Shown: positions 22,195-28,981 of the stretch, piece by piece
How positions within the stretch are numbered: position 1 is the first letter of the stretch
How the letters are laid out: each line of letters begins with the position of its first letter
Assembly: GCA_023434535.1 (NCBI GenBank)
Contig: JAEYSR010000061.1
Location: 1-28,981, forward strand
Direction of reading: 5' to 3'
Length of the DNA stretch: 28,981 bases
DNA from: Actinomycetes bacterium
GTDB lineage: Bacteria; Actinomycetota; Acidimicrobiia; Acidimicrobiales; Microtrichaceae
Notes under the pieces: model-generated
Database searches by the model: none
Told to the model about the DNA's origin: nothing
The model's input: only the letters and a program-made list of their open reading frames with translations
Made by a program: the position numbers and the translations under genes

Positions 22195-23763
22195 TCAGGT
22201 GCGCTCGACCCTGACCGTCACGAGCTCGGCGCCGGGGTCGGCCCTGACGGTGAGTCGCCCCGAGTCCTGCGGCGAGGTCACCACGCCCCCGGTCACCTCG
22301 GCCACGTACCCGCCCGGGTAGGCCCGCTGGGGCACCACGATCGAGGTGGGAGCTGTGATCGACGGGTCGGGGCGGTAGCGGAAGGTGAAGGAGCCGCTCG
22401 CGGGGTCGAACCGCTGCTCGACAGGTCGGCCCGCGGTGGCCTGGGCGTAGGTGCGGACGAGCTGGCTCTCGACCACGTCGGGGTAGTCGCCGTGGTGCCA
22501 GTGGAACCACGACATCAACCGCTCGTCGGCGAGGCGGGCGGGCAGGGTCACGTTCAGGGGGCTCCTCGACGCACCGAACTCGGTGAGGACCGCGGGCGCT
22601 CCCCAGCTCCCGGCCACCGACCCGGCACGGTCGAACGCCTGCGTGAAGAGGGAGCTGCACCAGGCGTCGGCCACCGGCGACGGGGACTCGGGCGATCCTC
22701 CGTCGGTGTCGAGGCAGTAGGTGTGGAAGGAGGTGACGACCTGTGCGCCGCTCGACGTCGGCACCACGTCGGGTGTCGGGACCTGGGCGCCGGCGAAGGT
22801 CGGGAACATCCCCTCCTGCTCCCACCAGAGCGGGAGCTCGGGTGCCGCCGCCCGCACGGCGGCGGAGATCTGGGCGTTCCGCCGGGCGACCACGGCGTCG
22901 AGCTCGGGGCACCCCTCGAGGACGCAGCGGAGGACCGGGGATCCGGGGAAGGGCTCGTTGATCAGCTCGAGGCCGATGACGGACGGACCGTCGTCGAAGC
23001 GGTCGGCCAGAGCGGCGGCGCCGGCGGCGTAGGCGTCGACGACGCCGAGGCCGGGTGCGACCTCGGCGTTCGCCCACCAGTCGTCCCACTGCTGCAGCGA
23101 TCGGGGCGACAGGTAGGCGGCGGCCCAGCCGATCGCCGCGCTCAGACCCGGGTCGGCCTGGTCGCTCAGCGCCGCGGCCGCCGGCGTGGTCGCCCAGGCC
23201 GGCATCCCCGTGAAGACGTCCTGGTGGAGGTCCAGGAGGACCCAGATGCCGTGTTCCGACAGGGCGTCGACGGTCCGTTCCACGAGGTCGAGGTACTCGG
23301 CGTCCACCGTGCCCGGCGACGGCATGAGCGCGGCGGGCCACACGCCGAGACGAACGGCGTTGAAGCCGTCCCGGTCGAGCTCCGCCAGCTCCGCCGGGGC
23401 GAGGGTGTCGCCCGACACGGCGGCGTCCGGATCGACCGGCGTCACCCACGGCGCCCACTTGGCCACCGAGTTCACACCGTGGAGCAGCACGACCCGGCCG
23501 GAGCCGTCGACCAGGTCGGCGCCGCGGACCCGCAGCGGCCCGACGACGTCGGGCTCGGCGACCGACACCGGGCCACCCGGTGCTGCCAGCGGCACGAGCG
23601 GCGCCGGCGCACCGCACGCGGCGACCAGGGCGACGACGCCGACGGCGACCGCGGCCGCGGCGATCCTGGCGCGTCGGCGGGACCCACGAGGTGCGGTCCG
23701 GCACTCGACCACGGACGGGCTGCGGGATCCGGCGCGGGACTCGACCCTGGAGCTGTGACGCAT
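22195..23763 (-). CDS. Endoglycoceramidase-like GH5 lipoprotein
   Basis: 522 aa. An Arg-rich N-terminus and a hydrophobic stretch end in the lipobox-like LVAAC with Cys50, so it is probably exported and lipid-anchored. The GH5 TIM barrel carries acid/base Glu270 (LELINEPFPGS), nucleophile Glu395 (VLTEFGAS), VLLHGVNSVAKWAPW near the start and VLLDLHQDVF, together the endoglycoceramidase pattern. A C-terminal beta domain follows. The family cleaves glycan from ceramide in glycosphingolipids; related enzymes act on other glycolipids, so the substrate is unproven. The ATG at 23763 is favoured by TACCCT 7 nt upstream; an in-frame alternative lies 28 codons upstream. Divergent from the SCO1 gene. 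Confidence 0.85.
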   Translation of the reverse strand: MRHSSRVESRAGSRSPSVVECRTAPRGSRRRARIAAAAVAVGVVALVAACGAPAPLVPLAAPGGPVSVAEPDVVGPLRVRGADLVDGSGRVVLLHGVNSVAKWAPWVTPVDPDAAVSGDTLAPAELAELDRDGFNAVRLGVWPAALMPSPGTVDAEYLDLVERTVDALSEHGIWVLLDLHQDVFTGMPAWATTPAAAALSDQADPGLSAAIGWAAAYLSPRSLQQWDDWWANAEVAPGLGVVDAYAAGAAALADRFDDGPSVIGLELINEPFPGSPVLRCVLEGCPELDAVVARRNAQISAAVRAAAPELPLWWEQEGMFPTFAGAQVPTPDVVPTSSGAQVVTSFHTYCLDTDGGSPESPSPVADAWCSSLFTQAFDRAGSVAGSWGAPAVLTEFGASRSPLNVTLPARLADERLMSWFHWHHGDYPDVVESQLVRTYAQATAGRPVEQRFDPASGSFTFRYRPDPSITAPTSIVVPQRAYPGGYVAEVTGGVVTSPQDSGRLTVRADPGAELVTVRVERT

Positions 23764-23770
23764 GGCTCGG

Positions 23771-23776
23771 AGGGTA
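23771..23776 (-). promoter_or_regulatory. -10 box of the GH5 gene (leaderless)
   Basis: Reads TACCCT on the minus strand, 7 nt before the ATG at 23763; no Shine-Dalgarno. Confidence 0.45.
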
Positions 23777-23810
23777 CCGGGCCGACTGCTCCGGGACCGG
23801 TGCCCGCTGA

Positions 23811-23816
23811 TACCGT
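23811..23816 (+). promoter_or_regulatory. Candidate -10 box of the SCO1-ctaG operon
   Basis: TACCGT, 29 nt before the SCO1 ATG at 23846, giving a short leader that contains the GAGGAG ribosome site. Confidence 0.4.
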
Positions 23817-23845
23817 CGCCGACGACCCCCACCTCCCGAGGAGCC

Positions 23846-24619
23846 ATGTCACTGCCAGTCGACCAGGGTCCCAGCGACCCCGCAGACCCCGACGGCTCCT
23901 CGACCGAGAGCGGTGGGTCCGAGCAGACCGGACGCGGTCGTGCGTCGGTCGGGTCCGACGGGCACCAGCGTCGCCCCGGACTGCAGATCGGGCTCATCGC
24001 GCTGGGTGCGGTCATCGTCCTGGCGATCGGCCTGTTCGCCGCCACCCGGGGCGGGTCCGAGGAGCCGTGGGCCGGACGGATCCTTCCCGAGCCGCAGGAG
24101 AAGCCCGACCTCGTCCTGACCGGGACCGACGGCGCTCCGTTCGACCTGCAGCAGCGGACCGACGGTCGGTGGACCGTCCTGTTCTTCGGCTACACGAGCT
24201 GCCCGGACGTGTGCCCGATCAACCTCGGGACCCTGGACACGGCGCTGGAGACGCTGGGGCCGTCCGTGAGGGACCAGCTCGACGTCGTGTTCGTCTCGGT
24301 GGACCCCGCGGTCGACACACCGGAGGTGATCCGGGCCTACCTGGACAAGTTCGACACCCGCTTCATCGGTCTCACCGGCACGCCGGACCAGCTGGTGGCG
24401 GCCCAGGAGGCCGCCAAGGTGCCGCCGGCCGAGACGGGCACCGCCGAGTCCACCGGATCGAGCGGCACCATCGGCCACGCCACGCAGATGATCGTCTACG
24501 ACCCCAACGGGGTCGCCCGGATCGTCTACCCCTTCGGCACCCGCCAGAGCGACTGGACCCGGGACCTCCCGCGCCTCCTCGGCGGCGACGTCCCGACCGA
24601 GTCGGACGTCCAGGGGTGA
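23846..24619 (+). CDS. SCO1/SenC-family copper chaperone
   Basis: 257 aa. A polar N-terminus of about 45 residues precedes one membrane segment (about 46-66), with the thioredoxin-like domain outside the membrane. The copper site is complete: Cys119 and Cys123 in TSCPDVCP and His211 in TIGHATQMIVYD. SCO proteins hand copper to the CuA centre of cytochrome c oxidase subunit II or keep its cysteines reduced. A flexible Thr/Ser/Gly-rich stretch (about 195-207) lies just before the copper His. The ATG has GAGGAG close upstream. ctaG follows after 88 nt, matching the function. Confidence 0.92.
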   Translation: MSLPVDQGPSDPADPDGSSTESGGSEQTGRGRASVGSDGHQRRPGLQIGLIALGAVIVLAIGLFAATRGGSEEPWAGRILPEPQEKPDLVLTGTDGAPFDLQQRTDGRWTVLFFGYTSCPDVCPINLGTLDTALETLGPSVRDQLDVVFVSVDPAVDTPEVIRAYLDKFDTRFIGLTGTPDQLVAAQEAAKVPPAETGTAESTGSSGTIGHATQMIVYDPNGVARIVYPFGTRQSDWTRDLPRLLGGDVPTESDVQG

Positions 24620-24652
24620 GCCGTCCAGGGACGAGCCGTCCAGGGACGAACG
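24608..24652. repeat. 15-bp tandem repeat across the SCO1 stop codon
   Basis: Three near-identical units of the GTCCAGGGACGAGCC type at 24608-24622, 24623-24637 and 24638-24652, with 2 mismatches in the first and 1 or more in the last. The SCO1 TGA is inside the first unit. Confidence 0.85.
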
Positions 24653-24707
24653 CGGCCCACCGGCCCGTGGTTGGTCCGGCCGACCGCGAGCGTGGGAGCA
24701 TGTCGCC

Positions 24708-25622
24708 ATGAGGTGGTGGTGCTCGGCCATCGTCGAGAAGTGGACCTGGGCCCCCAAGCCCTACCTGGGCGTGTGGCTGCTCTGCGCGGCGCTGGTCGCC
24801 GGCTACGTGACGTCCCGTCGACGGCACGGTCCGGTCGAGCCGGACCCGTCCCTCGACGACGCCGAGCGGGCCAAGTTCCTCGCCCGGGAGCGCCGCCGTC
24901 CGTGGCAGTTCGCGCTGGGCATCGTCTTCCTGTGGCTGGCCTCCGACTGGCCGATCGGCACCCTCGGGGCCAGCTACCTGTCGTCGCTCCACATGATGCA
25001 GTACATGCTGTACTCGCTCGCCGCAGCGCCGCTCCTGATGCTCGCGACGCCCGAGTGGATGGGACGGCGCATCATCTCGGCCCTGCACCTCGGCGGGCTG
25101 CACCGGATCCTGTCCCGGCCCGTGGTGGCGGCGATCACGTCCAACGTGATCCTGGTGGCGACGCACTCGCCGATCGCCGTGGACACGCTGCGGTCCACCC
25201 AGTTCGGATCGTTCGCCCTCGACATGATCTGGCTGATCTCGGGCTTCATCCTGTGGTCGCCGATCATCGACCCGCTGCCCGAGGCCCGGGCGTCGTCGGC
25301 GCCGGTGAAGCTGGTGTACCTGTTCGCCGCCGCAGCCCTCATGCCGATGATCCCCGGCGGCTTCCTCACGTTCGCCTCCCAGCCGCTGTACAGCACCTAC
25401 GAGCTGGCGCCCCGCCTGGCCGACATCGACGCCCTCAACGACCAGCAGACCGCCGGCGTGCTGATGAAGGTCGGCAACCTCCCGGTGATCTGGACGGTCA
25501 TGGGCGTGATCTGGTTCCGGTGGTACAAGCGGGAGTCGGATCCGGGCGGGCGCACGATCGTGCGGGACCCAGTGACCGGCGCACCGCTCCGGCGACCGGT
25601 GCCCACCACCGCCACGCGCTGA
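24708..25622 (+). CDS. ctaG: CtaG-family cytochrome c oxidase assembly protein (caa3 type)
   Basis: 304 aa with about seven membrane segments. Family features are WPIGTLGASYLSSLHMMQYM with conserved His and Met residues, APLLMLATPEW, and IDPLPEA followed by PMIPGGFLTFAS. Caa3_CtaG proteins are needed for copper insertion into cytochrome c oxidase. It lies 88 nt downstream of SCO1, in the same direction and on the same pathway. No oxidase structural genes are in the window. No leaderless -10 is evident; GGGAG about 10 nt upstream may serve as the ribosome site. Confidence 0.9.
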   Translation: MRWWCSAIVEKWTWAPKPYLGVWLLCAALVAGYVTSRRRHGPVEPDPSLDDAERAKFLARERRRPWQFALGIVFLWLASDWPIGTLGASYLSSLHMMQYMLYSLAAAPLLMLATPEWMGRRIISALHLGGLHRILSRPVVAAITSNVILVATHSPIAVDTLRSTQFGSFALDMIWLISGFILWSPIIDPLPEARASSAPVKLVYLFAAAALMPMIPGGFLTFASQPLYSTYELAPRLADIDALNDQQTAGVLMKVGNLPVIWTVMGVIWFRWYKRESDPGGRTIVRDPVTGAPLRRPVPTTATR

Positions 25623-25685
25623 CGACGGCCGACGGGTGCGTCGAACCGGCCCCGACGGGTGCGTCGGATCGAGCCCGGAGGCCAA

Positions 25686-25691
25686 TAGCCT
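25686..25691 (+). promoter_or_regulatory. -10 box of the esterase gene (leaderless)
   Basis: TAGCCT ends 6 nt before the ATG at 25698. The nearest GGAGG is too far upstream (about 17 nt) to serve that ATG. Confidence 0.5.
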
Positions 25692-25697
25692 GAGCTC

Positions 25698-26813
25698 ATG
25701 GTGATGGCTGACCGACCAGAGGTGGAGACCGCGTCGATCCCCGTGGCCGCCGTGACGCTCGTCGGCCTCGCCGAGAACATGGTGAACGGCCTGGCCCGCG
25801 TCCCGTTCCGCCGGCCGTGGGAAGGACCCGGCAGCCTCCTCGACAACCTGGGTCGATCTGTGACCCGCCAGGTCGTCCGGTCGTTCATGGGGTTCTCGAT
25901 GGGTCTGCCCATCGAGGAGTTCCGCTCCATGGAGAAGGTGCTCGACGATCTCTGCCGTGTGGTCATGCCGCCGTTCGTCGAGCTCACCGACGGCGTCGAG
26001 CTCACCGACGACGAGCTCGCCGGCGTGCCCGGGCTCTGGTGCCGGCGCCGGGAGAGCTCTGCGTCGAAGGTGGAGGACTCCTCCGACAGGGCGGCGATCG
26101 ACGGCACGATCCTGTACCTCCACGGCGGCGGCTACATCGGCACCTCACCGATGATGTACTCGGCGTTCGCCGCCTCGATCGCCAAGGGCACCGGGTGCGA
26201 GATGTTCCTCGCCGACTACCGGCTGGCTCCCGAGTTCCCGTTCCCGGCGGGAGTCCACGACGCCGCGGATGTCTACGCCGCGCTGCTGGACCGGGGCGTC
26301 GAGCCGGCTCACCTGATCGTCGCCGGTGACTCCGGCGGAGGCGGGCTGGCCACGTCGCTGGTGAGCTGCCTCAAGGACCGGGGGCTGCCGCCGCCGGCCG
26401 CCCTCCTGCTGTTCTCTCCGGAGATCGACCTCGACCTGGACCACCCGTCGATCACCGACAACGCCTCTCACGACATCCTGCCGTGGAACGTCCCGGTCAC
26501 CCCGTACCTCCACGGCGTGCAACCGTCCGACGGTCGGGTGTCGGCGGTCTACTCCGATCCGGAGCCGGAGTGGTTCCCTCCCACGTTCGTCTGCTCGGGC
26601 GGCCAGGAGATGTTCCGCGACGGCATCCGTGACTTCGTGGCGGGCCTCCAGGCCGCGGACGTGGAGGTCCAGGCCATCGAGGAGCCCGGCATGTTCCACG
26701 TGTTCCCGATCCTCATGCCGTGGGCGGCCGCCTCGGAGCGGGTCGTCGCCCAGCTCGACGAGTTCGTGGAGCTGCACGTGAAGTCGGACCCCGAGGCCGT
26801 TCCGACCCACTGA
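25698..26813 (+). CDS. Alpha/beta hydrolase of the hormone-sensitive-lipase family
   Basis: 371 aa. The oxyanion-hole motif HGGG is at 142-145 (LYLHGGGYIGTS), nucleophile Ser212 is in VAGDSGGGGLA, the acid is probably Asp308 (GGQEMFRD), and the catalytic base is His334 (GMFHVFPIL). DYRLAPEFPFPAG is typical of the HSL/arylacetamide-deacetylase group. It hydrolyses short- or medium-chain esters; the substrate is not evident. The N-terminal 100 or so residues form a helical cap region. A second ATG lies two codons in, but the -10 spacing favours the first. It converges on the next hydrolase gene. Confidence 0.9.
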   Translation: MVMADRPEVETASIPVAAVTLVGLAENMVNGLARVPFRRPWEGPGSLLDNLGRSVTRQVVRSFMGFSMGLPIEEFRSMEKVLDDLCRVVMPPFVELTDGVELTDDELAGVPGLWCRRRESSASKVEDSSDRAAIDGTILYLHGGGYIGTSPMMYSAFAASIAKGTGCEMFLADYRLAPEFPFPAGVHDAADVYAALLDRGVEPAHLIVAGDSGGGGLATSLVSCLKDRGLPPPAALLLFSPEIDLDLDHPSITDNASHDILPWNVPVTPYLHGVQPSDGRVSAVYSDPEPEWFPPTFVCSGGQEMFRDGIRDFVAGLQAADVEVQAIEEPGMFHVFPILMPWAAASERVVAQLDEFVELHVKSDPEAVPTH

Positions 26814-26817
26814 CGGC

Positions 26818-26852
26818 CTGCGCCCTGCCGTCGCTTCGACCGACGGGCGCAG
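26818..26852. terminator. Bidirectional terminator candidate
   Basis: CTGCGCCC (26818-26825) and GGGCGCAG (26845-26852) are perfect 8-bp arms with a partly self-complementary loop (CGTCG and CGACG). It fills the 42-nt gap between two convergent genes. Confidence 0.65.
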
Positions 26853-26855
26853 TGC

Positions 26856-27671
26856 TCAGCAGCGGGTGGGCAGACCCAGGGCGGTGGCGAGCGCCTCGCC
26901 GGTCGGCAGCGAGTTGAGGTAGGGCTCCACGTCGTGGGCGTGGCGACCGTTGTAGACGAGGTGGTCCGTGACGCCGTCGCCGAACCGGGTCGCCAGCTGT
27001 GGGCAGCCGGCCGTGGCGAGATCGCCCTCGGCCACGACGTTCGTCCATCTCCTGACCGCGGCAGGCCAGACGCCGCGCCCGTCCACCGGCGGCGGGTCGA
27101 GCAGGTCGAAGACCATGTTCGGATCGCCCAGGGGCGAGCCGAGGGTGATGAGGTCCAGCTCGAGGTCGGGCCGGGTGCACAGCACCTGGTAGGCGATGAC
27201 GGTGCCGAGCGAGTGGGCGATGACGACCTTGGTGTCGGGCCCGAGGTGCCGCTCCAGCCGCTCGTGCACCCTGGCCTTCATGTCGGCGTCGGTGACGTAC
27301 TGGGCCAGCAGCTCCATGGACCGGGCGTTCGTGTCGCGGGCGGCCTGGTGGAGCAGGGCGTCGAGGTCCGCCGAGCTCGGGCCGCCACCACCGGCGCCCT
27401 CGATCACCTCGGTGACGTCGGGAGGCGTGCCGGCCGGCGCGTCGCCGGTGGCGATCGCAGCCAGCTCCTCGGGCGTGTGCGGCTGCGGACGCACCAGGTC
27501 GCCCCAGAACGCGACGACCGACCGGTCCTGCAGCCGCGGCAGCGACACGTCGCGCATCGAGACGCCGGCGGTCCAGAGCCCGTCGAGGATGCTGGGGGTC
27601 CAGCGGACCCAGAGTCGGAACGGGCCCCACAGCTCGTGGAACGCCCCGTGGATGATCACGACCTCTGACAT
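26856..27671 (-). CDS. Alpha/beta hydrolase-like protein
   Basis: 271 aa. It starts MSEVVIIHGAFHE, an oxyanion strand with His-Gly, and the nucleophile elbow is VVIAHSLGTVIAYQ with Ser153, so a serine-esterase fold is likely. LITLGSPLGDP follows, as in lipase-like and lecithin-cholesterol-acyltransferase-like hydrolases. The C-terminal catalytic His may be His236 or a His in YNGRHAHDVEPYL. Residues about 60-100 form an insertion rich in Pro, Ala and Gly. Substrate unknown. The ATG at 27671 is the first consistent with the fold; the open frame upstream is the agmatinase region in another frame. Confidence 0.75.
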   Translation of the reverse strand: MSEVVIIHGAFHELWGPFRLWVRWTPSILDGLWTAGVSMRDVSLPRLQDRSVVAFWGDLVRPQPHTPEELAAIATGDAPAGTPPDVTEVIEGAGGGGPSSADLDALLHQAARDTNARSMELLAQYVTDADMKARVHERLERHLGPDTKVVIAHSLGTVIAYQVLCTRPDLELDLITLGSPLGDPNMVFDLLDPPPVDGRGVWPAAVRRWTNVVAEGDLATAGCPQLATRFGDGVTDHLVYNGRHAHDVEPYLNSLPTGEALATALGLPTRC

Positions 27672-27763
27672 GGGCGGCAGTGTGGCAGCTCCACGACACC
27701 CGGTCGCGGCATCTGCATGCTGCCACGTGGGTCGGAGCCCCGGCGTCGCCGGACGGGTCAGGC

Positions 27764-28708
27764 TCAGGACCGCCTGCGGGCCCGGGCGTCGGCCAGCAGG
27801 TACAGCTCGTCGTGGGCGATCGTCGCGCCGGCGAGTGCGGTGATCTGACCGCTCGGGTCGTAGATCGGGGCGACCTCCACCTGGTCCGCCCCGACGATGT
27901 CGAGCCCCCTCAGCCCGAACAGCATCTGGCGGGCCTGCCACGTGGTCGGTCCGCCGATGACCGGTGTGCCGGTGCCGGGTGCGTAGGCCGGGTCGAGGAA
28001 GTCGATGTCGAACGTGAGGTAGGCGGGACGGTCGCCGACGATCTCCCGGATGCGCTCCACCGTGCCGTCGACGCCGACGCGGAACATCTCGTCCGCGTGG
28101 ATCACCTGGAAGCCGTGCGTCTCGTTCGGCGTGCGCATCCCGACCTGGGCCGAGGTGGCGGGATCCACGACCCCTTCCTGCGCGGCCCGCAGGAACATCG
28201 TCCCGTGGTTCAGCTCGTCGCCCGAGTCCCACGTGTCGGAATGGGCGTCGAAGTGGATGAGCGACAGCGGCCCGTACCGGGCGGCGGCGGCACGCAGCAG
28301 GGGATAGGCGATGAGGTGGTCGCCTCCGAGGCCGAGCACGTTGGCGCCCGCATCGAGGATGCGGCCGGCCTCCGCCTCGGCGTTGGCGAGCATCTGGTCG
28401 GTGTACCCGGGTGCGTAGGCGACGTCGCCGGAGTCGATCACCCGGTGGGTCGAGAACACGTCGTGGTCCCACGGCCACAGACCCGACGGGTACTCGCCCG
28501 ACAGGGTGGACTGCTCCCGGATCGCCCTGGGTCCGAAGCGGGCGCCGGGCCGGTTGGTCGTGGCGTTGTCGAACGGCACACCGAGAACGGCGATGTCGAC
28601 GCCGTCTAGGTCCCGGGTCATGGGGAGGCGGCTGAACGACGTCGCCCCCGCCCACGTCATCCCGTGGTCGCGGGCTCCGCTGATGTCGCCGATCGGCTCG
28701 GGCTGCAT
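27764..28708 (-). CDS. Agmatinase/arginase-family ureohydrolase
   Basis: 314 aa. The dimanganese site is complete: His131 (LGLGGDHL), Asp154, His156 and Asp158 (IHFDAHSDTW), Asp234 and Asp236 (LTFDIDFLDP). PAYAPGTGTP is the agmatinase-type motif. It hydrolyses agmatine or another guanidino compound (guanidinobutyrate, guanidinopropionate) to an amine and urea; sequence alone does not separate these. Urea made here would feed the urease at the other end of the window. I chose the ATG at 28708 because similarity starts there; GAGCCT ends 6 nt upstream, resembling the leaderless -10 pattern. The upstream in-frame ATG at 28777 lies within palindromic element C. Confidence 0.9.
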   Translation of the reverse strand: MQPEPIGDISGARDHGMTWAGATSFSRLPMTRDLDGVDIAVLGVPFDNATTNRPGARFGPRAIREQSTLSGEYPSGLWPWDHDVFSTHRVIDSGDVAYAPGYTDQMLANAEAEAGRILDAGANVLGLGGDHLIAYPLLRAAAARYGPLSLIHFDAHSDTWDSGDELNHGTMFLRAAQEGVVDPATSAQVGMRTPNETHGFQVIHADEMFRVGVDGTVERIREIVGDRPAYLTFDIDFLDPAYAPGTGTPVIGGPTTWQARQMLFGLRGLDIVGADQVEVAPIYDPSGQITALAGATIAHDELYLLADARARRRS

Positions 28709-28737
28709 GCCCCCAGGCTCGCGCAGGCCCCCACGCA

Positions 28738-28782
28738 TCTGTGTGCGCTCCGCGTCGCACAGCGACGGCAGATGCACACAGA
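28738..28782 (-). repeat. 45-bp palindromic element, copy C
   Basis: Arms TCTGTGTGC (28738-28746) and GCACACAGA (28774-28782) are perfect. Inner CGTCGC and GCGACG form a second hairpin. Read on the minus strand, it matches copy A (3379-3423) at 35 of 45 positions and has the same length. It lies about 30 nt upstream of the agmatinase start. Confidence 0.8.
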
Positions 28783-28825
28783 GTTCGCTCTCCCGTCGCT
28801 GACCAGCTGTCGGCGGGATCGCTCA

Positions 28826-28841
28826 CTGACCAGACGGTCAG
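28826..28841 (+). promoter_or_regulatory. Operator-like palindrome upstream of the right-edge gene
   Basis: CTGACC-AGAC-GGTCAG, perfect 6-bp arms, resembling TetR-family operators. TACCGT (28847-28852), a TANNNT -10 box, lies 5 nt downstream, so a bound regulator would cover the -35 region. Confidence 0.5.
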
Positions 28842-28907
28842 CGAGATACCGTGACTGAACAGAGGGGTCGTCCCGTCACCCGGGACCCCTGCGAAGGAGG
28901 TACCGCC

Positions 28908-28981
28908 ATGCTGGAGCCACCCGAGGGTTCGGGGATCGCCGACTGGGCGACCGACTTCGACCACACGGACGAGGCCTACGC
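28908..28981 (+). CDS. Probable cytochrome P450, N-terminal fragment (runs off the right edge)
   Basis: Only 24 codons are present. After a short variable start comes IADWATDFDHTDEAY, which resembles the N-terminus of a group of actinobacterial cytochromes P450. The heme-binding cysteine region is outside the window, so the call is tentative. The ribosome site AAGGAGG (28894-28900) is the best in the window and lies 7 nt before the ATG. A TetR-like palindrome and a -10 box lie upstream, which suggests substrate-inducible expression. Confidence 0.5.
   Translation, partial: MLEPPEGSGIADWATDFDHTDEAY

Noticed and set aside
22094..23704. N-terminal extension of the cyclase frame upstream of 22093
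   Set aside because: It crosses the family 2 hairpin and lies in another frame of the GH5 gene; the cyclase regulatory domain begins near the ATG at 22093, which also has a -10 box 7 nt upstream.
22492..24711. 739-codon plus-strand frame across the GH5 and SCO1 genes
   Set aside because: Out of frame with SCO1 and antisense to GH5, both of which have catalytic motifs.

Overview
The window is very GC-rich, gene-dense bacterial chromosome. It looks like a high-GC actinomycete. The evidence is two F420-type LLM oxidoreductases beside an F420/FMN split-barrel protein, a class III cyclase with the actinobacterial pH-sensing regulatory domain, a SigG-type ECF factor with a C-terminal SnoaL-like domain, a DUF2236/MpaB oxygenase, and many TANNNT -10 boxes placed 6-7 nt before an ATG, as in leaderless actinobacterial mRNAs. 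A deep-branching group such as Acidimicrobiia is my guess, not something the sequence proves. I saw no rRNA, tRNA, CRISPR, IS element or prophage.

Layout: (1) 1-3250, minus strand: urease operon, fused ureAB, ureC, ureF and the first codons of ureG. (2) 3525-4589: xi-class glutathione S-transferase. (3) 4699-7876, plus: HTH-TOBE regulator, modA, modB and modC, a molybdate uptake operon with overlapping genes. (4) 8038-10333: SigG-like sigma factor and an MFS exporter; a GtrA-like membrane protein converges on and overlaps the MFS gene. (5) 11042-12539: F420/FMN split-barrel protein and an LLM oxidoreductase. (6) 12658-14966: sphingosine-1-phosphate-lyase-like PLP enzyme overlapping a fructosamine-kinase-like kinase. 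(7) 15102-17322: RlmI-like rRNA methyltransferase and a second LLM oxidoreductase. (8) 17405-19958, minus: ABC ATPase and a large permease with a very acidic N-terminus; divergent DUF2236 oxygenase. (9) 21059-23763, minus: adenylate cyclase and an endoglycoceramidase-like GH5 lipoprotein. (10) 23846-25622, plus: SCO1 and CtaG, copper delivery to cytochrome oxidase. (11) 25698-28708: HSL-family esterase, a convergent alpha/beta hydrolase and an agmatinase-family ureohydrolase; a probable cytochrome P450 starts at the right edge.

The genes are mostly core or niche metabolism: urea and agmatine nitrogen, molybdenum, F420 redox, copper/oxidase assembly, and lipid-like substrates. The most unusual structure is between genes. 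A palindromic element of about 45 bp occurs three times, in the divergent promoter regions beside the urease operon and the agmatinase. A second hairpin family, with 23/24 identical left arms, sits just 3' of two unrelated genes in the same transcript orientation. Two 15-bp tandem triplets mark gene 3' ends. The most interesting coding unit is the translationally coupled kinase/PLP-lyase pair, which could be a phosphorylate-then-cleave pathway for an amino alcohol or sphingoid-like base.
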